Shown piece after piece: positions 17,202 through 25,925 of a DNA stretch of 64,000 nt; positions within the stretch are counted from its first letter, which is position 1; every line of letters starts with the position of its first letter. The notes below the pieces were generated by a model. The model made no database searches, was not told where the DNA came from, and saw only the letters and a program-made list of their open reading frames with translations. The translations under genes were made by a program, and so were the position numbers. This DNA comes from Leptofilum sp965223285 (GTDB lineage Bacteria; Chloroflexota; Anaerolineae; Promineifilales; Promineifilaceae). The stretch is taken from contig NZ_OZ244997.1 in the NCBI RefSeq assembly GCF_965223285.1, forward strand, positions 186,001 to 250,000. Direction: 5' to 3'.

Positions 17202-19121
17202 TTAATAACCCAGCTTTAACGTCGCTTCTTCCAAACTTTCTGCTTTGCCGATCAGCGTAACCTCGTCTTGCAAATGAACGCGGGTGTAGCCATGCGGCAC
17301 AATGGAACTGCCGTTACGCGTTAGGTCGAGGAACAACACATCATTCGGCAAGCGCAAGTCTCGCACCAACAGACCGTCCACATCTTTGTTGCTAACCGTT
17401 ACTTGCACCATCTCGCGGCCAGAATCTTGATGGAGCAACACCGCCGCCGACTGCGGCGCACGCACCGATTGATTCAACAGCGACACCATTGCCGAAGCCG
17501 GGTCCACCACCAGGGCTTCCATCTCGGTAAACTTTTCTATCATTGTCAGATCATTGGGGCGGATAATCGGCCGTTTGACCCCAAACTTCATCTGAGCCAG
17601 CTCCACAACCTTCATATTCTCAGCGTCATCTGGCAGCATAGATACAACAGCATCAATCGAATTGTTGATCAAGCCAGAGAGCGTATCCTCACTCACAACC
17701 GGAATATAATGTTCAGATAAATCTTCATGAGACAGCCGCTCAACATGATCCCGGTTGGTATCCGCCATAATCACCTGCCAGTTGGCGGCCTGTAACTGCC
17801 GCGCCAGCTCAATGGACTGCGCCTCGATACCCAAAATCAGTACGTCTCGCACGTCATCTGGCTCTGCCGGAACTGGCAAATTGGCTTCCCCTGCCCGTCG
17901 CAACGCCGACTTCAAAAACATCGGGCCAAAAATTTCATTCAGCACCACCACAGAGATGACCAAGGTGGCAAATGCGTCCCCCAGGGCAGGGAACTCAACG
18001 GCAACCTCGCGTGCCAAGCCCAGGGCAATGCCTGCCTGGGTAATCAACCCCATCCAGGCGTATTTGTTAAATTCAGCCGATTCACCAGCCAACCTACCGC
18101 CTATAGATGAGCCAATCGCTATGCCGCCCGCCCGCACCGCAAACAGTGCCAGAGCAATGGGCAAAGTCGTGATCAAAATATCGAGCTTGAGGGCAACGCC
18201 TGTTAGCGTAAAAAAGGCCACGTAGACTGCTGGCCCCACATCATGCAGCAGCATGGCAAACTCATCCCGGAAGTTTGTGAAGTTGGTTACGTAAAAACCA
18301 GCAATCATTGCTACCAGCAGTGGCTCGACATGAATTTCTAACGGCAAATTATCGTGAGAAAATTCAACCAGCCAAAAGGCAGCAGCAAAAACGACAAAGC
18401 CGATAAAAAGCAACACGCTAATTTTGAGATATTTGTGCATGTTGCTGGCTAACGTTGCCTGCAACAGTCGGCCAACCAGCCAGCCAGCTACAATCGCAGA
18501 CACCAAATCAATAACCAGAAGCAGCGCAAAGCTGGCATTGAAGCCCAGACCAGTGAGCAAGGCACTGGCCACAGCTACGCTTACCGCAAAAAGCAAAATA
18601 ATGACCACATCCATTGTGACAGTGACACCTAAAACAGTTGCCGTAAACGATCCTTTAGCGCGTACTTCCTTAATAACCGCAATGGTCGAAGCGGGTGACA
18701 GGGCCAGCAAAATCGTGCCGCCTAAAATTGCTACCGCCACCCGACTGGTCAGCTCCATCCCTTGCGTAAAAGGAATAAGTTCTGTGAGAAAAAAGAGCGC
18801 AAACCCGCTCAAGACAGAGGCGACCAGCATAACCGTGCCGGTGATCCAGGCAATACTTCTAATTCGGCTACGAATCTCTTTTAGGTACAGTTCGCTTCCA
18901 GCCACAAACGCAATAACCGCGAGTGAAATCTCGTCAATGTAGCGCAAATCAGTCGTGGCACCCTCTGGTATTAAGTTGAGGATAAATGGGCCAGCGACCA
19001 TACCAGCAAGCAGATAGCCAGTAATATATGGTAAGCCGACTTTAGAAAACCATTCCCCAATTTTTTTTGCGGCCAAAGCAACAAAAAGAAAACTTACAGA
19101 TAGAATTAGCAATTGCATCAT
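17202..19121 (-). CDS. CPA2 family cation/proton antiporter with C-terminal TrkA (RCK) domains
   Basis: The 639-residue protein has about 12 hydrophobic segments in residues 1-400 with CPA2-type features (G-Y-L-L-A-G-M-V-A-G-P near residue 37 and a long Na/H-exchanger domain). A TrkA-N-like Rossmann domain (about 420-530) and a TrkA-C-like domain (about 570-635) follow. It should exchange K+ or Na+ for H+ across the cytoplasmic membrane, gated by a ligand on the RCK part. The usual glycine-rich nucleotide motif at the first Rossmann strand is replaced by L-I-L-G-I-E-A-Q-S, so nucleotide binding may be altered. I chose the ATG at 19121 because AAGGAG precedes it by 8 bp and it opens directly into the first membrane segment; the open frame extends 62 codons further without support. 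Confidence 0.9.
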   Translation of the reverse strand: MMQLLILSVSFLFVALAAKKIGEWFSKVGLPYITGYLLAGMVAGPFILNLIPEGATTDLRYIDEISLAVIAFVAGSELYLKEIRSRIRSIAWITGTVMLVASVLSGFALFFLTELIPFTQGMELTSRVAVAILGGTILLALSPASTIAVIKEVRAKGSFTATVLGVTVTMDVVIILLFAVSVAVASALLTGLGFNASFALLLVIDLVSAIVAGWLVGRLLQATLASNMHKYLKISVLLFIGFVVFAAAFWLVEFSHDNLPLEIHVEPLLVAMIAGFYVTNFTNFRDEFAMLLHDVGPAVYVAFFTLTGVALKLDILITTLPIALALFAVRAGGIAIGSSIGGRLAGESAEFNKYAWMGLITQAGIALGLAREVAVEFPALGDAFATLVISVVVLNEIFGPMFLKSALRRAGEANLPVPAEPDDVRDVLILGIEAQSIELARQLQAANWQVIMADTNRDHVERLSHEDLSEHYIPVVSEDTLSGLINNSIDAVVSMLPDDAENMKVVELAQMKFGVKRPIIRPNDLTMIEKFTEMEALVVDPASAMVSLLNQSVRAPQSAAVLLHQDSGREMVQVTVSNKDVDGLLVRDLRLPNDVLFLDLTRNGSSIVPHGYTRVHLQDEVTLIGKAESLEEATLKLGY

Positions 19122-19194
19122 ACTCGAACTCCTTATTCCCAATTTATGTGTATAAGCGGGAAAGTAATTTGAAACAAGCAGAGCCGTTTCTCCC

Positions 19195-19259
19195 GCTTTT
19201 ACTTGAGCAAACCACAGAGAACTCACTCTTCGGCTCTCAATATATTTTCTGTAGTTTGC
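19195..19259 (+). other. Candidate structured RNA element, copy A
   Basis: GCTTTTACTTGAG (19195-19207) leads into stem GCAAACCACAG (19207-19217), which pairs with CTGTAGTTTGC (19249-19259) across a 31-nt loop containing TTCGGCTC. TTGAG before the stem can pair with CTCAA in the loop (19236-19240), giving an H-type pseudoknot. A second copy at 41400-41463 keeps the single-stranded parts and changes stem pairs in a compensatory way. The strand is not certain. On the plus strand it lies upstream of a hairpin at 19281-19319 and the gene at 19559; on the minus strand it lies in the leader of the antiporter gene. Confidence 0.5.
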
Positions 19260-19280
19260 AGAACATTCCAGCCAAGAAAG

Positions 19281-19319
19281 AGGCCGACAAAGGTTTTGTT
19301 GGGTCAACCTTGTCGGCCT
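19281..19319. terminator. Stem-loop, possible terminator or attenuator
   Basis: AGGCCGACAAAGGTT (19281-19295) pairs with AACCTTGTCGGCCT (19306-19319), leaving one bulged A. No clear T-run follows on either strand, so a role in RNA 3' end formation, or as part of the neighbouring structured element, is only a possibility. Confidence 0.45.
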
Positions 19320-19492
19320 ATCCTACTTTTGTGGCGAGATTTGTTTCGTTTCCAAATGAATAATTATAAATGTTATTGTACTCTTTTTTGCTTTGTTCTG
19401 TTACAAAATCTTGATTTTCACCCTATTTTAGCCGTTCTGCAAACTATTTGTCAATATATTGTCACAGTTTGGGTGCTTCTTTTCACCAGTAA

Positions 19493-19520
19493 TTGACATT
19501 CTGTGCTTCTCATTTATAAT
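19493..19520 (+). promoter_or_regulatory. Sigma-70 promoter of the 19559 operon
   Basis: Consensus TTGACA (19493-19498) and TATAAT (19515-19520) are separated by 16 bp and lie 39 bp upstream of the first ATG of the three-gene operon. This is the best promoter match I see in the window. Confidence 0.8.
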
Positions 19521-19558
19521 TTAGACGTATCTAATTTTTAAAGCGGAGCAAACCGCCT

Positions 19559-20071
19559 ATGGCATATTTACCACCAAACCGACTTCTCAAAGATGGAACG
19601 GCAATCAGTGTGAGCTTAACGGCCGTTATCTTTGGCACCTTATACCTAAATCCTGAAATTTGGGTGCATGACGCCCCACCCGACATCCGGGAAAAGTTTG
19701 GCTCCAAAAGCGAAAAGGCAAAACGACAAACGCTTTTTGTAGCACTTCCATTTTTTCTGATTCTTTTTGGTGGCGTTATTCGCTCAAACATTTTGCTCAA
19801 GCGTCAAAATGAGGGTGAACTTCCTTTCAAAACGGCCTTTCTTAATGCGTATGGTCTTTTTCTTTACTTTTGGCTCTTTGATTTGGTGATTCTAGATTGG
19901 CTTATCTTTGTCACCATAAAGCCTAAATTCCTCATCTTCCCCGGCACAGAAGGGATGGCGGGGTATGACGATTATGGCTTTCATCTCAAAACGGCACTGC
20001 CTGCCCTGCCCCTGGCAATTTTGCCAGCTTTTTTCATTGCCATGCTGACAGCTAACCCCAAAAGATCATGA
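19559..20071 (+). CDS. Small integral membrane protein of unknown function
   Basis: The 170-residue protein has about four hydrophobic segments (near residues 15-31, 61-75, 96-118 and 145-163), separated by a charged stretch with several Lys and Arg around residues 45-58. I do not recognise a family. GGAG precedes the ATG by about 10 bp and sits in a small inverted repeat (GCGG...CCGC), which could modulate initiation. It is the first gene of an operon: its stop overlaps the ATG of the next gene in the arrangement ATGA. A role tied to the downstream hydrolase-like protein and glycosyltransferase is inferred only from this coupling. Confidence 0.75.
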   Translation: MAYLPPNRLLKDGTAISVSLTAVIFGTLYLNPEIWVHDAPPDIREKFGSKSEKAKRQTLFVALPFFLILFGGVIRSNILLKRQNEGELPFKTAFLNAYGLFLYFWLFDLVILDWLIFVTIKPKFLIFPGTEGMAGYDDYGFHLKTALPALPLAILPAFFIAMLTANPKRS

Positions 20072-20739
20072 GTACGCTAACAAACTATTACACAAAACAG
20101 CAAGGTAAACTGCTTAAAAACCATCGCAAGATGATGAAAATTGGTGAGCCGATTCTGAAGCAGAAGTATGGAACTCAATTGGCTCAAACGACCGTAAGCC
20201 AATCAACCACCGAATTCGAGAACCTGATCCCGCAAATTCCCTACATTGGTGGCTCTGCCAACAGCATGACAGACACCCTGATTCAGATGAGTAGCCTGTT
20301 AGCCTTGTACCGGGTTTTGAAGCAGCACGGCAAGCGTGTGGATGAAATTGGTGAGCTTTTATATGAAATAGCTCAAGCGCAAGTCAACCGTTTTCCCCAG
20401 TGGCTGCGCCATCTCATTGGCAAATATTACCTCTCTAACTGGAACCAAAAGCGGATGCAAAAGAAAGCGGCCGTTTCCCAAAAACGTCAATATCCTGGCG
20501 ACTTTGTTATTGAAGTTGTGTCCGGTAACCAAAAACCGTTTACCTGGGGAGTCAACTATTTGGAATGTGGCATCGTTAAGTTTTTTGCTCAGCAAGGCGC
20601 AGCAGAGCTAACGCCCTTTATGTGCCGCATCGATTATTTACTTTTCCCCGCGATGGGCATTCAGCTCAGGCGCACAGGCACCATTGCCCAGGGCTGCACC
20701 CACTGCGATTTTCGTTTTCATAAAGAAGGCACCCCATGA
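20068..20739 (+). CDS. L-2-amino-thiazoline-4-carboxylic acid hydrolase-like protein
   Basis: The 223-residue protein resembles the ATC hydrolase family (PF14196). Visible hallmarks are L-I-P-x-I-P-Y-I-G-G (about 50-60), a helical centre with V-D-E-I-G-E-L-L-Y-E, and a C-terminal half with G-V-N-Y-L-E-C-G-I-V-K-F-F, E-L-T-P-F-M-C-R-I-D-Y and C-T-H-C-D-F-R-F. The conserved Cys and Asp residues of the C-terminal part are present. The founding enzyme acts in cysteine synthesis from thiazoline in Pseudomonas; most family members have no tested function, so the activity here is not assured. It overlaps both neighbours by ATGA junctions, so the three genes are translationally coupled. Confidence 0.75.
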   Translation: MSTLTNYYTKQQGKLLKNHRKMMKIGEPILKQKYGTQLAQTTVSQSTTEFENLIPQIPYIGGSANSMTDTLIQMSSLLALYRVLKQHGKRVDEIGELLYEIAQAQVNRFPQWLRHLIGKYYLSNWNQKRMQKKAAVSQKRQYPGDFVIEVVSGNQKPFTWGVNYLECGIVKFFAQQGAAELTPFMCRIDYLLFPAMGIQLRRTGTIAQGCTHCDFRFHKEGTP

Positions 20740-21956
20740 AGATAATCTTCCTCAATGTGCCAGGGCATGGGCATGTTAACCCAACGCTGGCCGTAACGGC
20801 CGAATTAATTCGGCGGGGGCATCAAATTATCTACTACAACACGGCTGATTTTGCCACCAAGATTGCCCAAACAGGGGCTGAATTTCGGCCGTACCCCAAC
20901 CCTCAGCCAGATACAGAAGAACTCAACCGACGCGCCAGCAATTTGGTCAACGTAACGACGTGGTTATTGGAACAAAGCCAGCGACTGCTGCCCTGGCTGC
21001 TGGCGGAACTAAAACGGGAGCAGCCCGATCTGGTTATCTTCGACTCGATTTGCCTCTGGGGGATGCAGGCTGCTTCCTTGCTCAAGCTGCCGGCCGTCTC
21101 CTCCATTTCCACCTTTGTGCAGGAAGGGGTGCGTGGCATGATGACGTTTTGGGATGGGGTGGCGATTGTGCGGCAAGCGGTGCCAAAGCTACCTGAACTG
21201 TTTCAACGGCGGCGGCAGCTAACACGCCAATTTGGCCCCGATATTTTCCCCTACTCCCACATTTTCCCCTGCATCAGCGACACGAATATTGTTTACACCT
21301 CTCGCGAATTTCAGCCAGAGACGGATTTTGTGGATGATACTTTTCATTTTGTTGGGCCATCTATCAATACAGAGAGTCGTGAAACGGCCGTTTTCCCCTG
21401 GCAGTTACTCGCAAAAGACAATCGTCCACTCATTTACATTTCGCTAGGCACCGTCTATCACAATAAAAATGAGTTTTACAAGATGGCATTCCAGCAATTC
21501 GGTACCTACCCTATCCAATTTATCCTCTCCGCCGGACGCACAACCGACATCGACGCGCTCGGCCCCATTCCAGACAACTTCATCGTGCAAAACTTTGTGC
21601 CGCAGTTAGAGCTCCTGCCTCGCATCGATGCCTTCATCACCCACGGGGGTATGAACAGCGTCAACGAAGGCTTGTATTTTGGCGTGCCGCTCATCGTCAT
21701 TCCGCAGCAGATGGAGCAAACACTCAATGGCCGGCAGGCGGCTCGGCATGGCGCGGCCATTGTGCTGGGCGACCGTCCGCCATACGGCCGTACCACCCCC
21801 AAAGCATTACACAACGCTCTGCAAACCGTGCTAACCACCCCCAGCTACCGTCAAAATGCCGAACGGATCGGCAACTCTTTCAAAAAATCTGGCGGCTACC
21901 AGGCTGCGGCTGACGTGATTACGGCCGTTCTCGCACATCCCACGCCACAGACATGA
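20736..21956 (+). CDS. MGT-family (GT1) glycosyltransferase
   Basis: The 406-residue protein has the GT-B fold of macrolide/UDP-glucuronosyl-type transferases. The N-terminal acceptor half begins with G-H-G-H-V-N-P-T-L. The C-terminal donor half carries I-S-L-G-T-V-Y and the donor signature H-G-G-M-N-S-V-N-E-G-L-Y-F-G-V-P-L-I-V-I-P-Q-Q near residues 305-330. It probably transfers a sugar from a nucleotide-sugar donor to a small lipophilic acceptor. Its ATG overlaps the stop of the preceding gene. Three exact ACGGCCGT copies lie in the gene, which argues that it is long resident in this genome. The acceptor cannot be told from sequence. Confidence 0.88.
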   Translation: MKIIFLNVPGHGHVNPTLAVTAELIRRGHQIIYYNTADFATKIAQTGAEFRPYPNPQPDTEELNRRASNLVNVTTWLLEQSQRLLPWLLAELKREQPDLVIFDSICLWGMQAASLLKLPAVSSISTFVQEGVRGMMTFWDGVAIVRQAVPKLPELFQRRRQLTRQFGPDIFPYSHIFPCISDTNIVYTSREFQPETDFVDDTFHFVGPSINTESRETAVFPWQLLAKDNRPLIYISLGTVYHNKNEFYKMAFQQFGTYPIQFILSAGRTTDIDALGPIPDNFIVQNFVPQLELLPRIDAFITHGGMNSVNEGLYFGVPLIVIPQQMEQTLNGRQAARHGAAIVLGDRPPYGRTTPKALHNALQTVLTTPSYRQNAERIGNSFKKSGGYQAAADVITAVLAHPTPQT

Positions 21957-22001
21957 TCTTCACCCCCATACCGCATGACAGAGATCAATCGACAGATTGA
22001 A

Positions 22002-22030
22002 TTGAGCCGATTACGATACCCCGGTACAAT
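22002..22030 (+). promoter_or_regulatory. Candidate promoter of mutA
   Basis: TTGAGC (22002-22007) and TACAAT (22025-22030) are spaced 17 bp apart, 84 bp upstream of the chosen start. A small hairpin, CTAGAG-AAAC-CTCTAG (22085-22100), abuts the AGGGAG ribosome-binding site and could affect translation. Confidence 0.5.
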
Positions 22031-22113
22031 TAACACAATATCGGCCTAAATTGTGAGACAGTCTACTATGTCACAACATGCCGACTAGAGAAACCTCTAG
22101 GGAGAATTTGTTC

Positions 22114-24111
22114 ATGTCTGATGATTTGTCTGCAAAAACCCCACTTTTTGCTGAATTTACCCCCCCCACCGCCGAAGAATGGATTGCCGCTACCGTTGCT
22201 TCTCTCAAAGGAAAGCCAATTGAAAAACTGACGGACTTCAGTTACGAGGGCATTCCTATTGACCCGCTGCTGAATGCCGTCGCGCCACCCCAAACGGCCG
22301 TACCCGGCAAACCACCTTACCGCCGCAGCACCGAAGCAACGTCACCCACTGGCAAGCCGTGGCTCATTGCCCAAACGCTACTAGAAGGGCAGCCCCACCG
22401 GCTAAACGAACAGCTACGGCACGATTTGGCACATGGGCAAACGGCCGTAAGCTGGGTACCTGATTCGCACTTTACGGCAGACGAGCTTCGCACCATCTTC
22501 ACCGATGTTGATCTAACCCAAACGCCGCTCTACATTTGGTGCCAGCACGGCCTGCCCATCTTGGCCCAGCTAGCCGCCGCTAAAGGCGACGAGTTGGCCA
22601 ACATGAACGGCAGCTTGCTGCATGATCCCGTCGCTTGGCTGTCCTCTGGTGACCGCCAGCCGCTCGACGCGATGTATGACCAAACGGCCGTTCTCACCAA
22701 ATACGCCAGCCAACACGCCCCCAACCTGCGCACCCTCGCGGTTTTCCCCGCCATTTATCGGGATTGCGGGGCCAACGCCGTGCAGGAAATTGGGCTGCTG
22801 TTGGCAACGGCCGTTCACCACGTCCGGCAGCTCCAGCAGCGAGGCTTGGCCATTGATGAGATTGTGACAAGGGTGACGGCCGTTTTCAGCATCGGCAGCG
22901 ACTTTTTTATGGAAATCGCCAAACTGCGCGCCGCACGTGCCGCCTGGTCGCAGATGATCGCCGCCTTTGGCGGCAGCGATTCTGCCCAAAAATTAAATAT
23001 TCACGCCCAAACCAGCCAAAGCAGCAAGAGCCAGCTAGACCCGCACGTAAACATGCTGCGGGCCACAACGGAAGCGTTCGCAGCGGCCCTTGGCGGCGCA
23101 AACAGCCTCCAAATCACCCCGTTCGATGCCTCCCAACGCCAACCAAACGACTTCTCGCGGCGCGTTGCTCGTAACGTGCAAATCATTTTGCAAGATGAAG
23201 TCAATCTGTCCCGCCTGGTTGATCCGGCAGGCGGCTCTTACCTGGTGGAATATCTCACGGACGAATTGGCACAGCGCGGCTGGGCGTACTTCCAGGAGAT
23301 TGAGGCGGCTGGGGGCATAGTTGGTGCTCTAAAGGCTGGCATGATTCAGGGGCAAATTGGGGCAACGACCGTTGCCCGACAACAAGATTTAGCCAAACGC
23401 AAAGCTGTCATGGTGGGCACCAATATGTACCCCAACGTCGGGGAAGCCCCGCTGCCAAAACCAGAACAGGAACCGATACTCCTCACTCGGCAACCAGAAC
23501 GGAATCCAGAACCCACATTGGCAGCATTGGCCACCGCCGCCCCTGCCAACCAAATGCGTTTCGCTATTGCCGCCGCCCAGGCAGGGGCCACATTGGAGCA
23601 GTTGCAAAATGTCCTTTTGGATGGGACAGAAATGGTGAAAGTGGAGGCGTTACGGCCGTTCCACCCAGATGCCCCCTTTGTGAGATTGCGCCAAAAAGCA
23701 GAAAAGTTTGCCGAGAAGCATGGCCATCCACCTCAACTCTTTTTGGCCAACATGGGGCCATTACGCCAGCACAAAGCCCGCGCCGACTTTACGCATGGCT
23801 TCTTTGAAGTGGGTGGCTTTGAGCTGCTGGATTCCGGAGGGTTTGGGTCGCCAGAGGCTGCGGCCGAGGCTGCTTTGGCCTCTGGAACTAGCGCCATCGT
23901 CATCTGCTCCACCGACGACACCTACCCAGAAATCGTGCCGCCGCTGGCACAGGCCATCAAAGCACAGCAGCCAGACGCCACGCTCATTCTGGCAGGCTAC
24001 CCCAAAGCCCAAATTGACGCCCACAAAGCCGCCGGTATCGACAACTTCATCTACCTGGGTGCCGATTGCCTGGCACTGAACCAATGGCTGCAAGGGAGGC
24101 TTGGCCTATGA
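22114..24111 (+). CDS. mutA: Methylmalonyl-CoA mutase small (beta) subunit
   Basis: The 665-residue protein is the non-catalytic partner of MutB in adenosylcobalamin-dependent interconversion of methylmalonyl-CoA and succinyl-CoA (propionate metabolism). The N-terminal TIM-barrel part contains the F-E-x-x-P-x-x family context, H-V-N-M-L-R-A-T-T-E-A-F near residue 310 and D-P-A-G-G-S-Y. A flavodoxin-like cobalamin-type domain (about 525-665) lacks the D-x-H-x-x-G motif; the equivalent loop shows S-T-D-D-T-Y, as expected for small subunits that do not bind B12. I chose the ATG at 22114, preceded by AGGGAG, over an in-frame ATG 36 bp upstream. Its large-subunit partner starts at 62693, not next to it as in many genomes. 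Its stop overlaps the next ATG. Confidence 0.9.
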   Translation: MSDDLSAKTPLFAEFTPPTAEEWIAATVASLKGKPIEKLTDFSYEGIPIDPLLNAVAPPQTAVPGKPPYRRSTEATSPTGKPWLIAQTLLEGQPHRLNEQLRHDLAHGQTAVSWVPDSHFTADELRTIFTDVDLTQTPLYIWCQHGLPILAQLAAAKGDELANMNGSLLHDPVAWLSSGDRQPLDAMYDQTAVLTKYASQHAPNLRTLAVFPAIYRDCGANAVQEIGLLLATAVHHVRQLQQRGLAIDEIVTRVTAVFSIGSDFFMEIAKLRAARAAWSQMIAAFGGSDSAQKLNIHAQTSQSSKSQLDPHVNMLRATTEAFAAALGGANSLQITPFDASQRQPNDFSRRVARNVQIILQDEVNLSRLVDPAGGSYLVEYLTDELAQRGWAYFQEIEAAGGIVGALKAGMIQGQIGATTVARQQDLAKRKAVMVGTNMYPNVGEAPLPKPEQEPILLTRQPERNPEPTLAALATAAPANQMRFAIAAAQAGATLEQLQNVLLDGTEMVKVEALRPFHPDAPFVRLRQKAEKFAEKHGHPPQLFLANMGPLRQHKARADFTHGFFEVGGFELLDSGGFGSPEAAAEAALASGTSAIVICSTDDTYPEIVPPLAQAIKAQQPDATLILAGYPKAQIDAHKAAGIDNFIYLGADCLALNQWLQGRLGL

Positions 24112-24605
24112 TCGAAGCACGGGTTGTCCTGACCGAAGCGATCGTCCTACAAGGATTTATGCTGCACTTCAAATATCGGCAGCGGTTTCTCAGAATATTG
24201 CCACTATTGGGGGGCCTCATGGTGCTGTTTGCCATGATCAATATGTTTCAGGGCAGCCCGATTATCACCCTCATGCCAGCTTTGTTGCCAGGGCTTTTCC
24301 TAGTGGCACTCCCCCTTATATTACAGCAGTTAGCCAAGCGGAACGCCAGCCGGGTGCCCATGTTGGGCCAAGAAATTGTTTGGCAGCTCAATAAACAAGG
24401 GCTAGCCGGAACCTCGCCAGCCAGAGAGTTCACCAAGGCGTGGACAAAACTAGATGACGCCTTGATTACAGATGAGGGCATTTTGCTTTATGCGCAACGA
24501 GCTGTCTCGCATTGGCTCCCCATGGCTGCTTTTGCCACGGAGGCAGATTTTCAGCAAGCCAAACAGTTGGTCCAAACTGGCGTTAAGCATCATCAAATTG
24601 TGTAA
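24108..24605 (+). CDS. YcxB-like membrane protein
   Basis: The 165-residue protein has two adjacent membrane segments (about residues 30-48 and 55-76) after a short N-terminal part, then a cytoplasmic C-terminal domain with W-x-x-x-D-D-A-L-I-T-D-E-G-I-L-L-Y. This is the pattern of the YcxB-like family (PF14317), whose function is not established. The ATG overlaps the mutA stop and AGGGAGG precedes it by about 8 bp, so it is translationally coupled to mutA. The open frame extends 14 codons further upstream inside mutA, but the coupling signal supports this start. Confidence 0.7.
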   Translation: MIEARVVLTEAIVLQGFMLHFKYRQRFLRILPLLGGLMVLFAMINMFQGSPIITLMPALLPGLFLVALPLILQQLAKRNASRVPMLGQEIVWQLNKQGLAGTSPAREFTKAWTKLDDALITDEGILLYAQRAVSHWLPMAAFATEADFQQAKQLVQTGVKHHQIV

Positions 24606-24854
24606 TCAACTTTGGCATACGTAAAACCTGCCACACACTTTGCCCCCCGTTTTAGCCTGAAGTTCTCCATCATCAATTTTTGATCAGCCTGTTCTATAGA
24701 TAGATGCTGCCTGGTGCTTTTCTCAAGAAGCGATTCCAATAGTTTAGTTGTCAGTCTTGTATAAATTGCATATAACCAGATCGAAATACTTAAAAATTCG
24801 AGAGCCATCTTCATTTACATCAAAGACTGCCCTTTCACAAATTGATTAAAAGCT
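24606..24854. other. Intergenic region (249 bp) without recognised features
   Basis: I see no RNA gene, clear promoter or terminator here. A 73-codon open frame on the minus strand overlaps the end of the YcxB-like gene and has a weak start site. I do not call it. Confidence 0.4.
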
Positions 24855-25913
24855 ATGGGAACTGACACACCAGGATTGATTGTGCTGCTGGGTTCGGGGG
24901 AAACGATGCCCACCAGTGGCAAAACACATGAGTTTGTGGCCAAACGGCTACCGGCAAACGGCCGTATCACCATCCTAGAAACACCTTCCGGTTTTGAACC
25001 CAACTCCAATTTGGTCGTCGGAAAAATAAAAACCTATTTGGAAAAGCGTCTGCAAAATTATGAACTAGACGTTCAACTGGTGCCTGCCCGCAAAAAAGGC
25101 ACCCCACTTAGCCCGGACAATCCAGAAATCGTAGAACCCGTCTACCTCGCAGATGAAATTTTGCTGGGGCCGGGTAGCCCCACCTACTGTGCCCGTCAGC
25201 TTAAGGACAGCCTGGCATTGGACATTATTAAAGCTCGGCATCGGTTGGGAGCATCACTGTTTCTCTCCAGTTCGGCCGTTTTGGCTTTTAGTGCCCAAAC
25301 CATGCCCGTCTACGAAATTTATAAGGTGGGTGAAGATTTGCATTGGAAGCCAGGTTTAGATTTTATGAGAGATTACGGCCTGCCACTCATCGTAATTCCC
25401 CACTGGAACAACAATGACGGCGGCAGCGAATTGGATACCAGCCACTGTTATCTGGGTAAAGATCGGTTCAATCGCCTGCGCAAAATGATTGATCCCAAGA
25501 TAAAAATTTTGGGGATTGACGAACATACATCGCTCATTTTGGATTTTGCTGCTGGACAATGCTATGTAAAAGGGAACGGGGGCGTGACATTGCTAGATCA
25601 AGACAAGGCGAATTACTTTGACCACAGAACCAGTTTTCCGCTTGAACAGCTAGGGCAATGGCATCTGCCAGCTGCAGGCGATGGGATTCCAACCAACGTA
25701 TGGCAAAAAGCCGTGCAATTACAGCAAGAAAAAGAAACGCCAGATGAGATCAGCACACCTTCATCCAAAGCAGAGCAACTGTTGGTGGCTCGCACAGAGG
25801 CGCGTGCAGCCAAAGATTGGGCCAAAGCAGATGCGCTACGCGACGAGCTGGAAGCATTGGGCTGGCAGGTGCGCGACACGCCGGAAGGGCCGTATTTGGA
25901 GCCGTTAGGGTGA
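24855..25913 (+). CDS. Peptidase E/cyanophycinase-like (S51-like) protein with CysS-type C-terminal domain
   Basis: Residues 1 to about 285 of this 352-residue protein resemble the class-I glutamine-amidotransferase-like fold of the S51 family: an opening L-I-V-L-L-G-S-G-E, L-L-G-P-G-S-P-T-Y near residue 105, and a nucleophile-elbow-like F-L-S-S-S-A-V-L-A near 138. The usual G-T-S-A-G signature is not matched exactly, so catalysis is uncertain. The last 50 residues (L-V-A-R-T-E-A-R-A-A-K-D-W, A-D-A-L-R-D-E-L, then a D-T-P-E-G-P motif) match the C-terminal tail of cysteinyl-tRNA synthetases (CysS/YqeB C-terminal domain). That is an unusual fusion. Function is unknown. It is followed after 12 bp by an alpha/beta hydrolase gene. 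Confidence 0.7.
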   Translation: MGTDTPGLIVLLGSGETMPTSGKTHEFVAKRLPANGRITILETPSGFEPNSNLVVGKIKTYLEKRLQNYELDVQLVPARKKGTPLSPDNPEIVEPVYLADEILLGPGSPTYCARQLKDSLALDIIKARHRLGASLFLSSSAVLAFSAQTMPVYEIYKVGEDLHWKPGLDFMRDYGLPLIVIPHWNNNDGGSELDTSHCYLGKDRFNRLRKMIDPKIKILGIDEHTSLILDFAAGQCYVKGNGGVTLLDQDKANYFDHRTSFPLEQLGQWHLPAAGDGIPTNVWQKAVQLQQEKETPDEISTPSSKAEQLLVARTEARAAKDWAKADALRDELEALGWQVRDTPEGPYLEPLG

Positions 25914-25925
25914 CGAGGTAGCAGA

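Noticed and set aside
19122..19307. 62-codon N-terminal extension of the antiporter
   Set aside because: The sequence is that of a leader with the structured element, and a strong AAGGAG favours the internal ATG.
21992..22012. GAATTGAGCCGA before mutA as a third copy of the structured element on the minus strand
   Set aside because: Only an 11-base match to the loop is seen; there is no stem and no TTTTACTTGAG segment.
24593..24814. Minus-strand open frame of 73 codons between the YcxB-like and S51-like genes
   Set aside because: It has a weak start site, overlaps the end of a better-supported gene and resembles no family I know.
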